In this document: piece by piece, positions 4,988 through 11,983 of the stretch
How the letters are laid out: the number at the start of each line of letters is the position of its first letter
Numbering within the stretch: position 1 is the first letter of the stretch
Assembly: GCA_012800155.1 (NCBI GenBank)
Contig: JAAZJX010000036.1
Location: 1 to 12,041, forward strand
Length of the DNA: 12,041 nucleotides
Direction of reading: 5' to 3'
Origin: Candidatus Magasanikiibacteriota bacterium
Lineage (GTDB): Bacteria > Patescibacteriota > Patescibacteriia > Magasanikbacterales > UBA922
The notes under the pieces: model-generated
What the model was told of the DNA's origin: nothing
Database searches by the model: none
The model's input: only the letters and a program-made list of their open reading frames with translations
Position numbers and translations under genes: made by a program

Positions 4988-5023
4988 ATTATTATTATTA
5001 TTATTAATAATAATAATAATAAT
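4988..5023. repeat. (ATT)6(AAT)6 self-complementary microsatellite
   Basis: Six ATT units followed directly by six AAT units, a perfect 36-bp palindrome of pure A/T. It lies just upstream of the 19-bp palindrome and promoter. It could extrude as a cruciform and is likely to vary in length. Confidence 0.9.
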
Positions 5024-5063
5024 TTTATACTTTTCTAACCTTTTGCTTGTCTTTTTATTATTC

Positions 5064-5212
5064 CACCCTTGCTCGTCTCGCTGAAGGCGGAAGGGGGTAG
5101 GTTCATCTCGCCGTAGCTTCAGCGAAGGCGGAGGGGTGTTGATAAACTCAACTGTCATTCCCGCCTAAAAGGGTGAAGAGGTTGTTGATAAACTCAACTG
5201 TCATTCCCGCCT
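5064..5212. repeat. Second cluster of composite palindromic repeats
   Basis: The same modules as left of the lone gene: a shortened CTCGCTGAAGGCGG form (about 5074-5090), a full CTCGCCGTAGCTTCAGCGAAGGCGG copy (from 5107), then two identical 29-bp units (5138-5166 and 5184-5212) made of the hairpin GTTGA-TAAAC-TCAAC plus TGTCATTCCCGCC. The ATTCCC palindromes here lack their right arms. No gene is present between 4967 and 5285. Confidence 0.8.
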
Positions 5213-5223
5213 TAACAAAAATA

Positions 5224-5251
5224 AAAACCACCAGTTAATACTAGTGATTTT
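5224..5251 (-). terminator. Rho-independent terminator of nrdJ
   Basis: 12-bp arms (5224-5235 and 5240-5251) around a 4-nt loop. On the minus strand all 12 pairs form if two G-U wobbles are counted, while on the plus strand those become C-A mismatches. With the T-rich leftward tail this marks it as the minus-strand terminator of nrdJ, 35 nt past its stop. Confidence 0.85.
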
Positions 5252-5285
5252 TTTCTTTATTTTTAAACGAATATTTTATCTTTTA

Positions 5286-8200
5286 TTATGAACAACCTAA
5301 ACTATCTCCACAATTTAAGCATTTATAACAACTTCCATTTCTCACAGTAATATGACCACAAGTTGGACAAGCTGGAGCATCACCCATCATATTACTTAAA
5401 GCTGCATCCGAAGCATTTTTAATAACTTTCTTTTCTAAAGTTGGTAAAACTTTCTGACCTTCAATTTCTTCTTCTGTTTTTATTGTCTCTTCAGGCTTTT
5501 CCAAAACCATAGTTTCTTGAACTATACCAGACTCAGCTATTTTAGCAAGATTTTCAAACTTATTTTTTTGAATTCCTTTTGGTGGTACTTGAACAAAATC
5601 TGTACGACCAAGATATTCCATACCTAACACCCGGAAAATAAAATCAATAATAGAATTACAATTTTTTACATTTGGATGATCAGTAAAACCAGCGGGTTCA
5701 AATTTTGTAAAAACAAAATTTTCAACAAATTTTTCTAATGGAACACCATATTGAAGACCCATAGAAACAGAAATAGCAAACATATTTAATAAACTTCTAA
5801 CAGTGGCTCCTTCCTTATACATATCTACAAAAATCTCTGCTACTCGTCCATCTGGATATTCTCCTGTTCGCAACCAAATTTGCTGATTACCTACTTTGGC
5901 AGCAACTGTAATACCACTTCGTTTAGAAGGAAGACGACGCTTTTCACCATGAAGATAAACTCGGCGTTCAGTTACTGAACCATCACGACCATAAGATTCC
6001 ATTGGAGTATTAATTCCCACATGTTGACTCAAAATTTCACTTGCCTGACGCACAGCATCTTCCATATTTTTCATATTAATATTTTTTGCCAATTCTACAA
6101 TTTCTTCTTGTTTCAAAACTGCCACTTTTCCACCTTCTACTTTTACTTCTACTTCTTTTATTTCTTCTTTTTTCTCATCGCCTTTATTTTTAGAAGAAGT
6201 AGAAAGAGGTTGACTAAGTTTACAGCCATCACGATAAAGTGCTACAGCTTTGAGACCCAAACGCCATGATTCCTCATAAGCAAATTTTACATCCTCAACA
6301 GTTACATTATGATCCATATTAATAGTCTTGGAAATTGCTCCTGATAAAAAAGGTTGTACTGCTGCCATCATTTTAATATGACCAATAAAAGGAATATATC
6401 TTTTTCCTTTTTTACCATTTTTATTAGCTGTATCAAAAACACCATAATCCTCTACTCGTAAATGTGGCGCACCTTCAATTGTCATCGTTCCGCAAACATA
6501 TTCATTAGCTTGTTCAATTTGCTCATCAGTAAAACCCATAGCTTTTAGCATATTGAAATCTGGTGCATTATATTCTTCTGGTTTAAAACCAGCGCGTTTT
6601 AAACAATCTTCACCCAAACTCCAAACATTAAACACAAATTTAATTTCAAAAGCACCTTTCAAAGCTTTATTAATAGCTGCTATATCTTCATCATTAAATC
6701 CTTTAGCTTTAAGTGTAGTAGCATTTATATGAGGAGCAGTAGTAATATCTGCTGTTCCTCGCATATAATTTACAATATCATTAGTTTCTACTTCACTATA
6801 TCCAAGATTTTTCAAAGCTAAAGGAACAGCTTCGTTTACAATTCTAAAATATCCCCCTCCAGCCAATTTTTTAAATTTTACTAAAGCAAAATCTGGCTCT
6901 ACTCCAGTAGTAGCACAATCCATCAATAAACCAATTGTTCCTGTTGGAGCTAATAAAGTTGTCTGAGCATTACGATATCCATATTTTTCACCCATTGCCA
7001 AAGCTTCATTCCAACTTTCACGAGCAGCAGCTAATAAATAAGCTGGAGCAAATTCAGCTTTGATACCAATTGGTTTCACAGTTAATTTTTCATATTCACT
7101 TTCTTCAACATCAAAAGCAGCACGACGATGATTACGAATCACACGCAACATATCAGCTCGATTGTATTCAAACTTAGGAAAAGGTCCTAATAATTTAGAC
7201 ATTTCAGCACTTGCTTTATAAGATTCAGCAGTCATAAGAGAAGTTACTGAAGCTGCAAAAGCATAAGCTTCTTCTGATTCATAAGGAATACCACTCATCA
7301 TAAGCACAGAACCAAGATTAGCATAACCAAGACCAAGAGTACGAAAATCATAACTACCTTGAGCTATTTCTTTACTTGGAAACTGAGCCATCAATATACT
7401 TATTTCCAAAACAGTAGTTACTAAACGAGTAGCATGTTTAAAATCTGAAACAAAAAATTCTTTGGTTTGCGGATTGAAAAATTTTACTAAATTAAAAGAA
7501 GCTAAATTACAAGCAGTATCATCTAAAAACATATATTCAGAACAAGGATTTGAAGCATTGATTCTTCCAGACTCAGAACAAGTATGCCAATCATTGATAG
7601 TATCATCAAATTGAACACCCGGATCAGCGCAAGCCCAAGCTGCATAAGCAATTTGATTCCACAGTTCTCTGGCTTTCAAAGTTTTACAAGTTGTACCATC
7701 AACTCGCCAAGTAAGATTCCAAGAACCATCATTTTTTACAGTATCCATAAATTTGTGAGAAATTCTAACAGAATTATTAGAATTTTGACCAGAAACAGTA
7801 GCATAAGCCTCGCCTTCATATTCAGAAGAATATCCAGCAGCAATCAAAGCAGCAACTTTTTGCTCTTCTTTTGCTTTCCAATTTACAAAAGCTTCAATAT
7901 CTGGATGATCTATATCTAATACCACCATCTTGGCAGCTCGTCTAGTTGTTCCACCAGACTTAATTGCTCCAGCACTACAATCACCAATTTTTAACCAACT
8001 CATAAGTCCAGAAGATTCACCACCACCAGAAAGTGGTTCACCTGCTCCTCGTAAACTAGAAAAATTAGTTCCTGTTCCAGAACCATATTTAAAAAGACGA
8101 GCTTCACGCAACCAAAGATCCATAATACCACCTTCATTTACTAAATCATCTTTGATAGATTGAATAAAACAAGCATGGGGTTGAGGATGAGAATAAGCAT

Positions 8201-8804
8201 CTTTGGCTTTAGTCATTACTCCAGTATCTGGATCTACATAATAATGTCCTTGTGCTGAACCATTAATTCCATAAGCCCAATTCAAACCTGTATTAAACCA
8301 TTGTGGAGAATTAGGAGCTACCATTTGTTTTAAATGCATAACAACTAATTCATCATAAAAAATTTGCGCATCTTCTGGAGAAGCAAAATAACCATATTTC
8401 TCTCCCCAATAACGCCAAGTACCAACTAAACGATGAATAGTTTGCTTGACACTAGTTTCAGATCCAAGCACGGGTGATCCGTTAGCGTCAATTTGTAATG
8501 TACCATCAGGATTTATTTGTGGTACATTAGTCTTACGAAAATATTTTTGAGCAATAATATCTGTTGCTACTTGAGACCAATCTTTGGGAATTTCAATATC
8601 TTTCATTTCAAAAACAATTGTTCCATCTGGTTCACGTATAGCTGAAACTCGCTTCTCATACTCCACCATATCAAAAGGATTAACACCTTCTTTACTAAAA
8701 ATACGAGAAAATTTCATGCCATTTTCAAAATTATATTTGAAATTAACATCATTTTCTTGTCCAAGATGAATATCTTGAAGTATTTTAGAATCAATTGGTC
8801 CCAT
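5286..8804 (-). CDS. nrdJ: Adenosylcobalamin-dependent (class II) ribonucleotide reductase
   Basis: It reduces ribonucleotides to deoxyribonucleotides using a thiyl radical made from coenzyme B12, with no oxygen needed. The 1172-aa length fits the large NrdJ type. An N-terminal region (42-170) ends in APNSPQWFNTG. The barrel holds Cys212 (HACF), NPCSE 419-423 (thiyl Cys421, Glu423), Cys432 (ACNLAS; redox partner of Cys212) and PTGTIG 620-625. LYRDGCK is at 857-862. A charged Lys/Glu linker (about 868-905) leads to a TSCPD-type domain (about 940-1065). A Cys-rich tail has CPTC (1146-1149), CYKC (1159-1162) and Cys1165, probably the reductant-shuttling or zinc-binding end. ATG at 8804 has no SD. 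NrdR boxes upstream indicate control. No cobalamin riboswitch is visible in the leader. All catalytic cysteines are present. Confidence 0.97.
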   Translation of the reverse strand: MGPIDSKILQDIHLGQENDVNFKYNFENGMKFSRIFSKEGVNPFDMVEYEKRVSAIREPDGTIVFEMKDIEIPKDWSQVATDIIAQKYFRKTNVPQINPDGTLQIDANGSPVLGSETSVKQTIHRLVGTWRYWGEKYGYFASPEDAQIFYDELVVMHLKQMVAPNSPQWFNTGLNWAYGINGSAQGHYYVDPDTGVMTKAKDAYSHPQPHACFIQSIKDDLVNEGGIMDLWLREARLFKYGSGTGTNFSSLRGAGEPLSGGGESSGLMSWLKIGDCSAGAIKSGGTTRRAAKMVVLDIDHPDIEAFVNWKAKEEQKVAALIAAGYSSEYEGEAYATVSGQNSNNSVRISHKFMDTVKNDGSWNLTWRVDGTTCKTLKARELWNQIAYAAWACADPGVQFDDTINDWHTCSESGRINASNPCSEYMFLDDTACNLASFNLVKFFNPQTKEFFVSDFKHATRLVTTVLEISILMAQFPSKEIAQGSYDFRTLGLGYANLGSVLMMSGIPYESEEAYAFAASVTSLMTAESYKASAEMSKLLGPFPKFEYNRADMLRVIRNHRRAAFDVEESEYEKLTVKPIGIKAEFAPAYLLAAARESWNEALAMGEKYGYRNAQTTLLAPTGTIGLLMDCATTGVEPDFALVKFKKLAGGGYFRIVNEAVPLALKNLGYSEVETNDIVNYMRGTADITTAPHINATTLKAKGFNDEDIAAINKALKGAFEIKFVFNVWSLGEDCLKRAGFKPEEYNAPDFNMLKAMGFTDEQIEQANEYVCGTMTIEGAPHLRVEDYGVFDTANKNGKKGKRYIPFIGHIKMMAAVQPFLSGAISKTINMDHNVTVEDVKFAYEESWRLGLKAVALYRDGCKLSQPLSTSSKNKGDEKKEEIKEVEVKVEGGKVAVLKQEEIVELAKNINMKNMEDAVRQASEILSQHVGINTPMESYGRDGSVTERRVYLHGEKRRLPSKRSGITVAAKVGNQQIWLRTGEYPDGRVAEIFVDMYKEGATVRSLLNMFAISVSMGLQYGVPLEKFVENFVFTKFEPAGFTDHPNVKNCNSIIDFIFRVLGMEYLGRTDFVQVPPKGIQKNKFENLAKIAESGIVQETMVLEKPEETIKTEEEIEGQKVLPTLEKKVIKNASDAALSNMMGDAPACPTCGHITVRNGSCYKCLNCGDSLGCS

Positions 8805-8962
8805 AGGTTTATAATTAAAATATTTTTTATAAAAAATTATTGCTTAAAGAGATTACATTTTATCATTCTAAGTCTAAATTTCCAAACTTTACCAAGAAGA
8901 TAAAATGGGGATAAAAAATGTCACCAAAAAATTATGGTCACATTACTTTTTATTTAATAAAA

Positions 8963-8978
8963 ACACTATATATAGTGT
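8963..8978. promoter_or_regulatory. NrdR box 1, proximal to nrdJ
   Basis: ACACTATATATAGTGT, a perfect 16-bp palindrome matching the NrdR consensus (acaCwAtATaTwGtgt). It overlaps a possible -10 of nrdJ. NrdR is the ATP/dATP-sensing repressor of nrd genes; its gene is not in this window. Confidence 0.9.
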
Positions 8979-8994
8979 AATCTGTCTTTTTCAA
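8967..8994 (-). promoter_or_regulatory. Possible nrdJ promoter between and over the NrdR boxes
   Basis: Minus strand: -35 TTGAAA (8989-8994) with TATATA (8967-8972, 16-bp spacer) or TATAGT (8965-8970, 18-bp spacer). The -10 lies in NrdR box 1 and the -35 abuts box 2, which suits repression by occlusion. Weaker by sequence than the distal candidate at 9032-9060. Confidence 0.4.
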
Positions 8995-8995
8995 A

Positions 8996-9011
8996 CCACA
9001 ATATATTGTGT
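8996..9011. promoter_or_regulatory. NrdR box 2, distal to nrdJ
   Basis: CCACAATATATTGTGT, a 14-bp perfect core palindrome that differs from the ideal 16-mer only at its first base. It starts 33 bp from box 1, about three helical turns, so both boxes face the same side of the DNA, as in known NrdR-controlled promoters. Confidence 0.88.
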
Positions 9012-9031
9012 TTATGCTTTTAATACTATTA

Positions 9032-9060
9032 ATTATAACATACTCAAAACTACTCGCCAA
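9032..9060 (-). promoter_or_regulatory. Distal nrdJ promoter candidate
   Basis: Minus strand: -35 TTGGCG (9055-9060), 17-bp spacer, -10 TATAAT (9032-9037) with TGT before it. The start would be near 9025, so both NrdR boxes would lie just downstream of +1, leaving a leader of about 220 nt. The rest of 8805-9206 is A/T-rich with no gene. Confidence 0.55.
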
Positions 9061-9134
9061 ATATTAACCATCATAAACATTTTTTGACTAAACAAAGAGA
9101 ATAAATAACTTAGACTAAAAAAGTATGTTTTAAT

Positions 9135-9143
9135 TTATCCACA
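9135..9143 (+). promoter_or_regulatory. Perfect DnaA box in the nrdJ-ruvB spacer
   Basis: TTATCCACA, the consensus 9-mer bound by DnaA, lies 26 bp upstream of the ruvB -35. It is a single box without a cluster, so it is not an origin by itself. DnaA acting on an nrd promoter is known in E. coli, but a chance match in AT-rich DNA remains possible. Confidence 0.45.
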
Positions 9144-9168
9144 GGGTAAAAAAATAAATTTGTTTTAA

Positions 9169-9197
9169 TTGCTTTTTTTTGAGTAAAAAAGTATAAT
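9169..9197 (+). promoter_or_regulatory. Promoter of ruvB giving a near-leaderless mRNA
   Basis: -35 TTGCTT (9169-9174), 17-bp spacer containing a T run, -10 TATAAT (9192-9197), then exactly 9 nt to the ATG at 9207. Transcription would begin within a few bases of the start codon. Confidence 0.6.
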
Positions 9198-9206
9198 TAT
9201 ATTATT

Positions 9207-10256
9207 ATGATAAATGAAGAAATTTACCAATTGGACGATAATTTTGAACCAAGATTGGTTGAGCCTAAAAAACAACCAGACGAAACCTTGATCGAAATTA
9301 CTCTTCGCCCTCAAACTCTAAAAGACTTTGTTGGACAAAATCACATCAAAGAACCTTTGGCTATCTCTATTGAAGCATCCAAAAAAAGACAAGAATCTAT
9401 TGAACATATTTTACTTTATGGAAATCCTGGTTTAGGTAAAACTACTTTAGCCAATATTATTGCCAAAGAAATGGGTTCTCATCTAAAAGTAACTGCTGGT
9501 CCAGCTTTAGAAAAAGTTGGAGATCTAGCTGCTATACTTTCCAATTTACAACAAGGTGATGTTTTATTTATTGATGAAATTCATAGATTAAATAAAACTA
9601 TTGAAGAAATCCTCTATACTGCAATGGAAGATTATGCTATAGATATTATCGTTGGCAAAGGTCCTACGGCTCGTACTTTACGAATGCCTCTTGAAAAATT
9701 TACTTTAATTGGAGCAACTACTAAAATAAGTTTATTATCTGGTCCACTTCGCGATCGTTTTGGACATAGTTTTCATCTTAATTTTTATGAGCACATAGAC
9801 ATTCAAAAAATTATTGACCGTAATGCCAAAATACTTGAAGTAGAAATACAACCAGAAGCTAGTAAAAAAATAGCTGTTTCCGCTCGTCGTACTCCCCGAG
9901 TAGCTAATCGGCTACTTAAAAGAGTTCGGGATTTTGCTCAAGTACGACATAATGGTAAAATAGATAAACAAATTACTGAAGAAGCTTTGAAAATGTTAAA
10001 TATTGATGAACAAGGTTTAGATGATGTTGATAGAAAAATATTATTAGCTATTATTGAAAAATTTTCTGGTGGACCAGTCGGACTAAACACTCTCGCTGCA
10101 GCAGTTGCAGAAGAAATGGATACTATAGAAAATATTTACGAACCTTATTTACTCCAACTTGGTATGATTGAAAGAACTCCGCGTGGACGCAAAGTTACTA
10201 AACTCGCTTATGAACATTTAGGTAAAAAATACATTGAACAAACAGGTTTAATTTAA
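9207..10256 (+). CDS. ruvB: Holliday junction branch migration helicase RuvB
   Basis: The hexameric AAA+ motor drives branch migration of Holliday junctions with RuvA during recombination and fork repair. The 349 aa are slightly longer than E. coli RuvB (336) because of the N-terminal extension. Motifs: TLRPQTLKDFVGQ (32-44), Walker A GNPGLGKTT (72-80), Walker B VLFIDEIHRL (119-128), sensor 1 LIGATTK (167-173), arginine-finger region SGPLRDRFGHSF (178-189), then the lid and the C-terminal winged helix with GGPVGLNTLAAAVAEE and YEPYLLQLGMIERTPRGR. No ruvA or ruvC is adjacent. ATG at 9207 has no SD and is probably read from a leaderless mRNA. It is first in an operon with three small membrane-protein genes; the next begins 12 nt after its stop. 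Confidence 0.98.
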   Translation: MINEEIYQLDDNFEPRLVEPKKQPDETLIEITLRPQTLKDFVGQNHIKEPLAISIEASKKRQESIEHILLYGNPGLGKTTLANIIAKEMGSHLKVTAGPALEKVGDLAAILSNLQQGDVLFIDEIHRLNKTIEEILYTAMEDYAIDIIVGKGPTARTLRMPLEKFTLIGATTKISLLSGPLRDRFGHSFHLNFYEHIDIQKIIDRNAKILEVEIQPEASKKIAVSARRTPRVANRLLKRVRDFAQVRHNGKIDKQITEEALKMLNIDEQGLDDVDRKILLAIIEKFSGGPVGLNTLAAAVAEEMDTIENIYEPYLLQLGMIERTPRGRKVTKLAYEHLGKKYIEQTGLI

Positions 10257-10268
10257 TTTATAAAAACT

Positions 10269-10529
10269 ATGTTTGAAATATCTTTATATATATTTTTATT
10301 CATTTACTTTGGATTTTTAGCAATATTTTTCATATTTTCAATTTTAAATTTTTATCATATAGTTGTAACTGCTTCTTTTACTTTAGCTAGTTTTATTGTT
10401 AGTTTTTTTGTTTTTAGTTTAGCCACTCTTATTCTTTACGCAACTTGGTATTTATTAATTAATGTTGATTGGCAAACAGCAGTACCTTTATTTAATTATG
10501 AATGGTTTAATGGTATTTTAATTTTTTAA
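10269..10529 (+). CDS. Small two-helix membrane protein of unknown function
   Basis: The 86-aa, very hydrophobic product has two membrane segments (about 4-27 and 33-66, the second long enough to bend or count as two) and a short polar C-terminus with several aromatic residues (DWQTAVPLFNYEWFNG). I recognise no family. It sits 12 nt after ruvB and 2 nt before the PH-domain gene, so it is very likely cotranscribed with both and perhaps translationally coupled; it has no SD. The tight spacing to the PH-domain gene hints at a shared membrane role, which is inference. The phenylalanine-rich composition fits the AT-rich genome. Confidence 0.75.
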   Translation: MFEISLYIFLFIYFGFLAIFFIFSILNFYHIVVTASFTLASFIVSFFVFSLATLILYATWYLLINVDWQTAVPLFNYEWFNGILIF

Positions 10530-10531
10530 AT

Positions 10532-11077
10532 ATGATTATTTCCAATCTCATTCGACAAAAAAGTTATGAAAAAATAGAATATTTATTGCGTCGACATCCT
10601 ATTACTTTTTTGCCATCTTTTTTAATTTTTTTATTAATGTTGGCTGTACCAGTTGTTGTTTACTTGCTAATAAACAATCTTTATCCTAATATACTAGATC
10701 CTCTAACAAGTAAAATTTTATTTCCTCTTGCCACTCTCTCAGCTAGTATTTATTATTTAGGGACTTGTCTCTTTTTTTATTTCCGCTTTATAGAATTTTA
10801 TTTAGATATTTGGATAGTTACTAATGATAGAATTGTAAGTATCAATCAAAAAGGATTATTTTCTCAAACAATTTCTGAAATGGATTTATATCGTATCCAA
10901 GATGTAACTGTTGTGGTAAATGGTTTTTTTCCTTCTATATTTAAATATGGTGATGTGCAAATTAAAACTGCTTCACAAAATATAAAAATTATTTTTAAAA
11001 ATGTTCCTAAACCAAATGAAATTAGAGAAGCTTTAATACAACTTTCTGATGAAGATAGAAAACATCATAATTCATAA
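10532..11077 (+). CDS. Membrane protein with bacterial PH domain (bPH2, YdbS-like)
   Basis: The 181-aa product has an N-terminal cytosolic stretch (1-22), two membrane helices (about 25-50 and 61-87), then a bacterial pleckstrin-homology-like domain (about 91-170) with the usual pattern DIWIVTNDRIVSINQKGLFSQTISEMDLYRIQDVTV and KYGDVQIKTAS. Proteins of this type (formerly DUF304) are membrane-anchored; their ligands are mostly unknown. The start at 10532 is 2 nt after the previous stop, without an SD, consistent with translational coupling. The next gene starts 1 nt after this stop. The family assignment is firm; its function in this operon is open. Confidence 0.88.
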   Translation: MIISNLIRQKSYEKIEYLLRRHPITFLPSFLIFLLMLAVPVVVYLLINNLYPNILDPLTSKILFPLATLSASIYYLGTCLFFYFRFIEFYLDIWIVTNDRIVSINQKGLFSQTISEMDLYRIQDVTVVVNGFFPSIFKYGDVQIKTASQNIKIIFKNVPKPNEIREALIQLSDEDRKHHNS

Positions 11078-11078
11078 T

Positions 11079-11372
11079 ATGCTTGAAAATTTTTTTCAAC
11101 TTTCTCTTATTGTTCAGTTAATAATTATATATTTAATAATAATCAATATCATAACTTTTTTTTATTTTGGAATAGATAAAACCCGTTCTACCTTATCTAA
11201 AAAAAGAATATCTGAAAAAATGCTTTGGTTTTTAACAGCGCTTGGCGGCTCTCTGGGTGCTTTGGGAGGAATGTACTTTTTTCGTCACAAAACAAAAAAG
11301 TCTTCTTTTCAAGCTGGGATTGCTATTATTCTAGCTTTACAAATTTTATTATTATATTTTTTATTTAGCTAG
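11079..11372 (+). CDS. DUF1294-family small membrane protein
   Basis: The 97-aa product has three likely membrane segments (about 8-30, 47-66, 78-96). The DUF1294 signature is clear: YFGIDKTRS (29-37), RISEKMLWFLTALGGSLGALGGMYFFRHKTKKSSF (43-77). The family is widespread and uncharacterised. I chose ATG at 11079, one base after the stop of the PH-domain gene; an in-frame ATG at 11049 would add ten polar residues and overlap that gene by 29 nt, which is less likely. It is last in the ruvB operon and is followed 50 nt later by a terminator. Confidence 0.88.
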   Translation: MLENFFQLSLIVQLIIIYLIIINIITFFYFGIDKTRSTLSKKRISEKMLWFLTALGGSLGALGGMYFFRHKTKKSSFQAGIAIILALQILLLYFLFS

Positions 11373-11422
11373 ATTATTGATATTTAGAAAAAAAATTTAC
11401 AATAATAAAAATAAAATTAACT

Positions 11423-11446
11423 AAAAACCGACCAAAGTCGGTTTTT
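11423..11446. terminator. Bidirectional terminator between ruvB operon and GNAT gene
   Basis: AAAAACCGAC-CAAA-GTCGGTTTTT: perfect 10-bp stem with 4-nt loop, followed by more T on the plus strand and by a T-rich tract on the minus strand. The genes on both sides point toward it, so one hairpin can serve both. The stretch 11447-11539 is A/T-rich with nothing else recognisable. Confidence 0.88.
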
Positions 11447-11539
11447 TAAAAATATCTTTTTTAAAATAATTAATCAACAATTTTTTGTTTTAAACTAAAT
11501 TTTTTATTCAATATTATAATAAAATAAACAAGCTAATAA

Positions 11540-11878
11540 TTAATTATTAGTTAATTTTATTTTAAATTCTTTACCATAATCTTCAAATCCAAGTTTTTTA
11601 TACCATTCATGAATTTGTGGGCGAGAATAACGACTACAAGCAATTAATTTATAACAACCAATATTTTTTGCTTCCTCAATTATTTTCTTTACTAATTTTG
11701 TTCCTATTCCTTTTCCTCGTTGATTGTCATCTATAAAAATATCTTCTATCAAACCATAAGGTTCAGAATGTAAATTATTATAAATTAAATATAAAAAAGC
11801 TCTACCTATAACTTTGTTATTTTCTTTAATTTCCCATTTAATAGCTCGAGATTGCTTTTCAGTTTTTTTAATTTCCAT
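11540..11878 (-). CDS. GNAT-family N-acetyltransferase
   Basis: GNAT enzymes move an acetyl group from acetyl-CoA to an amine. The 112-aa product is a compact single domain: beta strands with VIGRAFLYLIY (23-33), then motif A with LIEDIFIDDNQRGKGIGTKLV (43-63), in which RGKGIG (54-59) is the pyrophosphate-binding loop, motif B (LIACSRYSRPQIHEWYKKLGF, 78-98) and a closing strand (EFKIKL). It is shorter than many GNATs (about 140-170 aa), with a reduced N-terminus, but both CoA-binding motifs are intact. The substrate cannot be predicted. It is convergent with the ruvB operon. ATG at 11878 follows TATATAAAT with no SD; I see no convincing promoter. Confidence 0.9.
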   Translation of the reverse strand: MEIKKTEKQSRAIKWEIKENNKVIGRAFLYLIYNNLHSEPYGLIEDIFIDDNQRGKGIGTKLVKKIIEEAKNIGCYKLIACSRYSRPQIHEWYKKLGFEDYGKEFKIKLTNN

Positions 11879-11983
11879 ATTTATATAAATTATTTTAATA
11901 AAACAAAGCTTAAATAAATCAGATAAATTTAAATAAAGCTGTTTTTATTCATTAAATTAATTTAATTTATATTCTATTTATTT

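Noticed and set aside
4970..5158. Possible 62-aa minus-strand protein with Ile/Asn runs
   Set aside because: It translates the (ATT)(AAT) microsatellite and palindromic repeats; low complexity, no SD.
6021..8769. Open frames on the plus strand opposite nrdJ (6021-6269, 7584-7919, 7930-8163, 8584-8769)
   Set aside because: All are antisense to a fully conserved enzyme and have compositions expected from its complement.
8805..9025. Cobalamin riboswitch in the nrdJ leader
   Set aside because: No B12-box-like conserved core could be found; the leader is A/T-rich and its clear elements are NrdR boxes.
8905..9087. Possible 60-aa plus-strand protein in the nrdJ-ruvB spacer
   Set aside because: It runs across both NrdR boxes and nrdJ promoter elements, has no SD and matches no family.
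9121..9206. Replication origin, because of a DnaA box in an A/T-rich gap
   Set aside because: Only one box, and no dnaA, dnaN or other origin-linked gene nearby.
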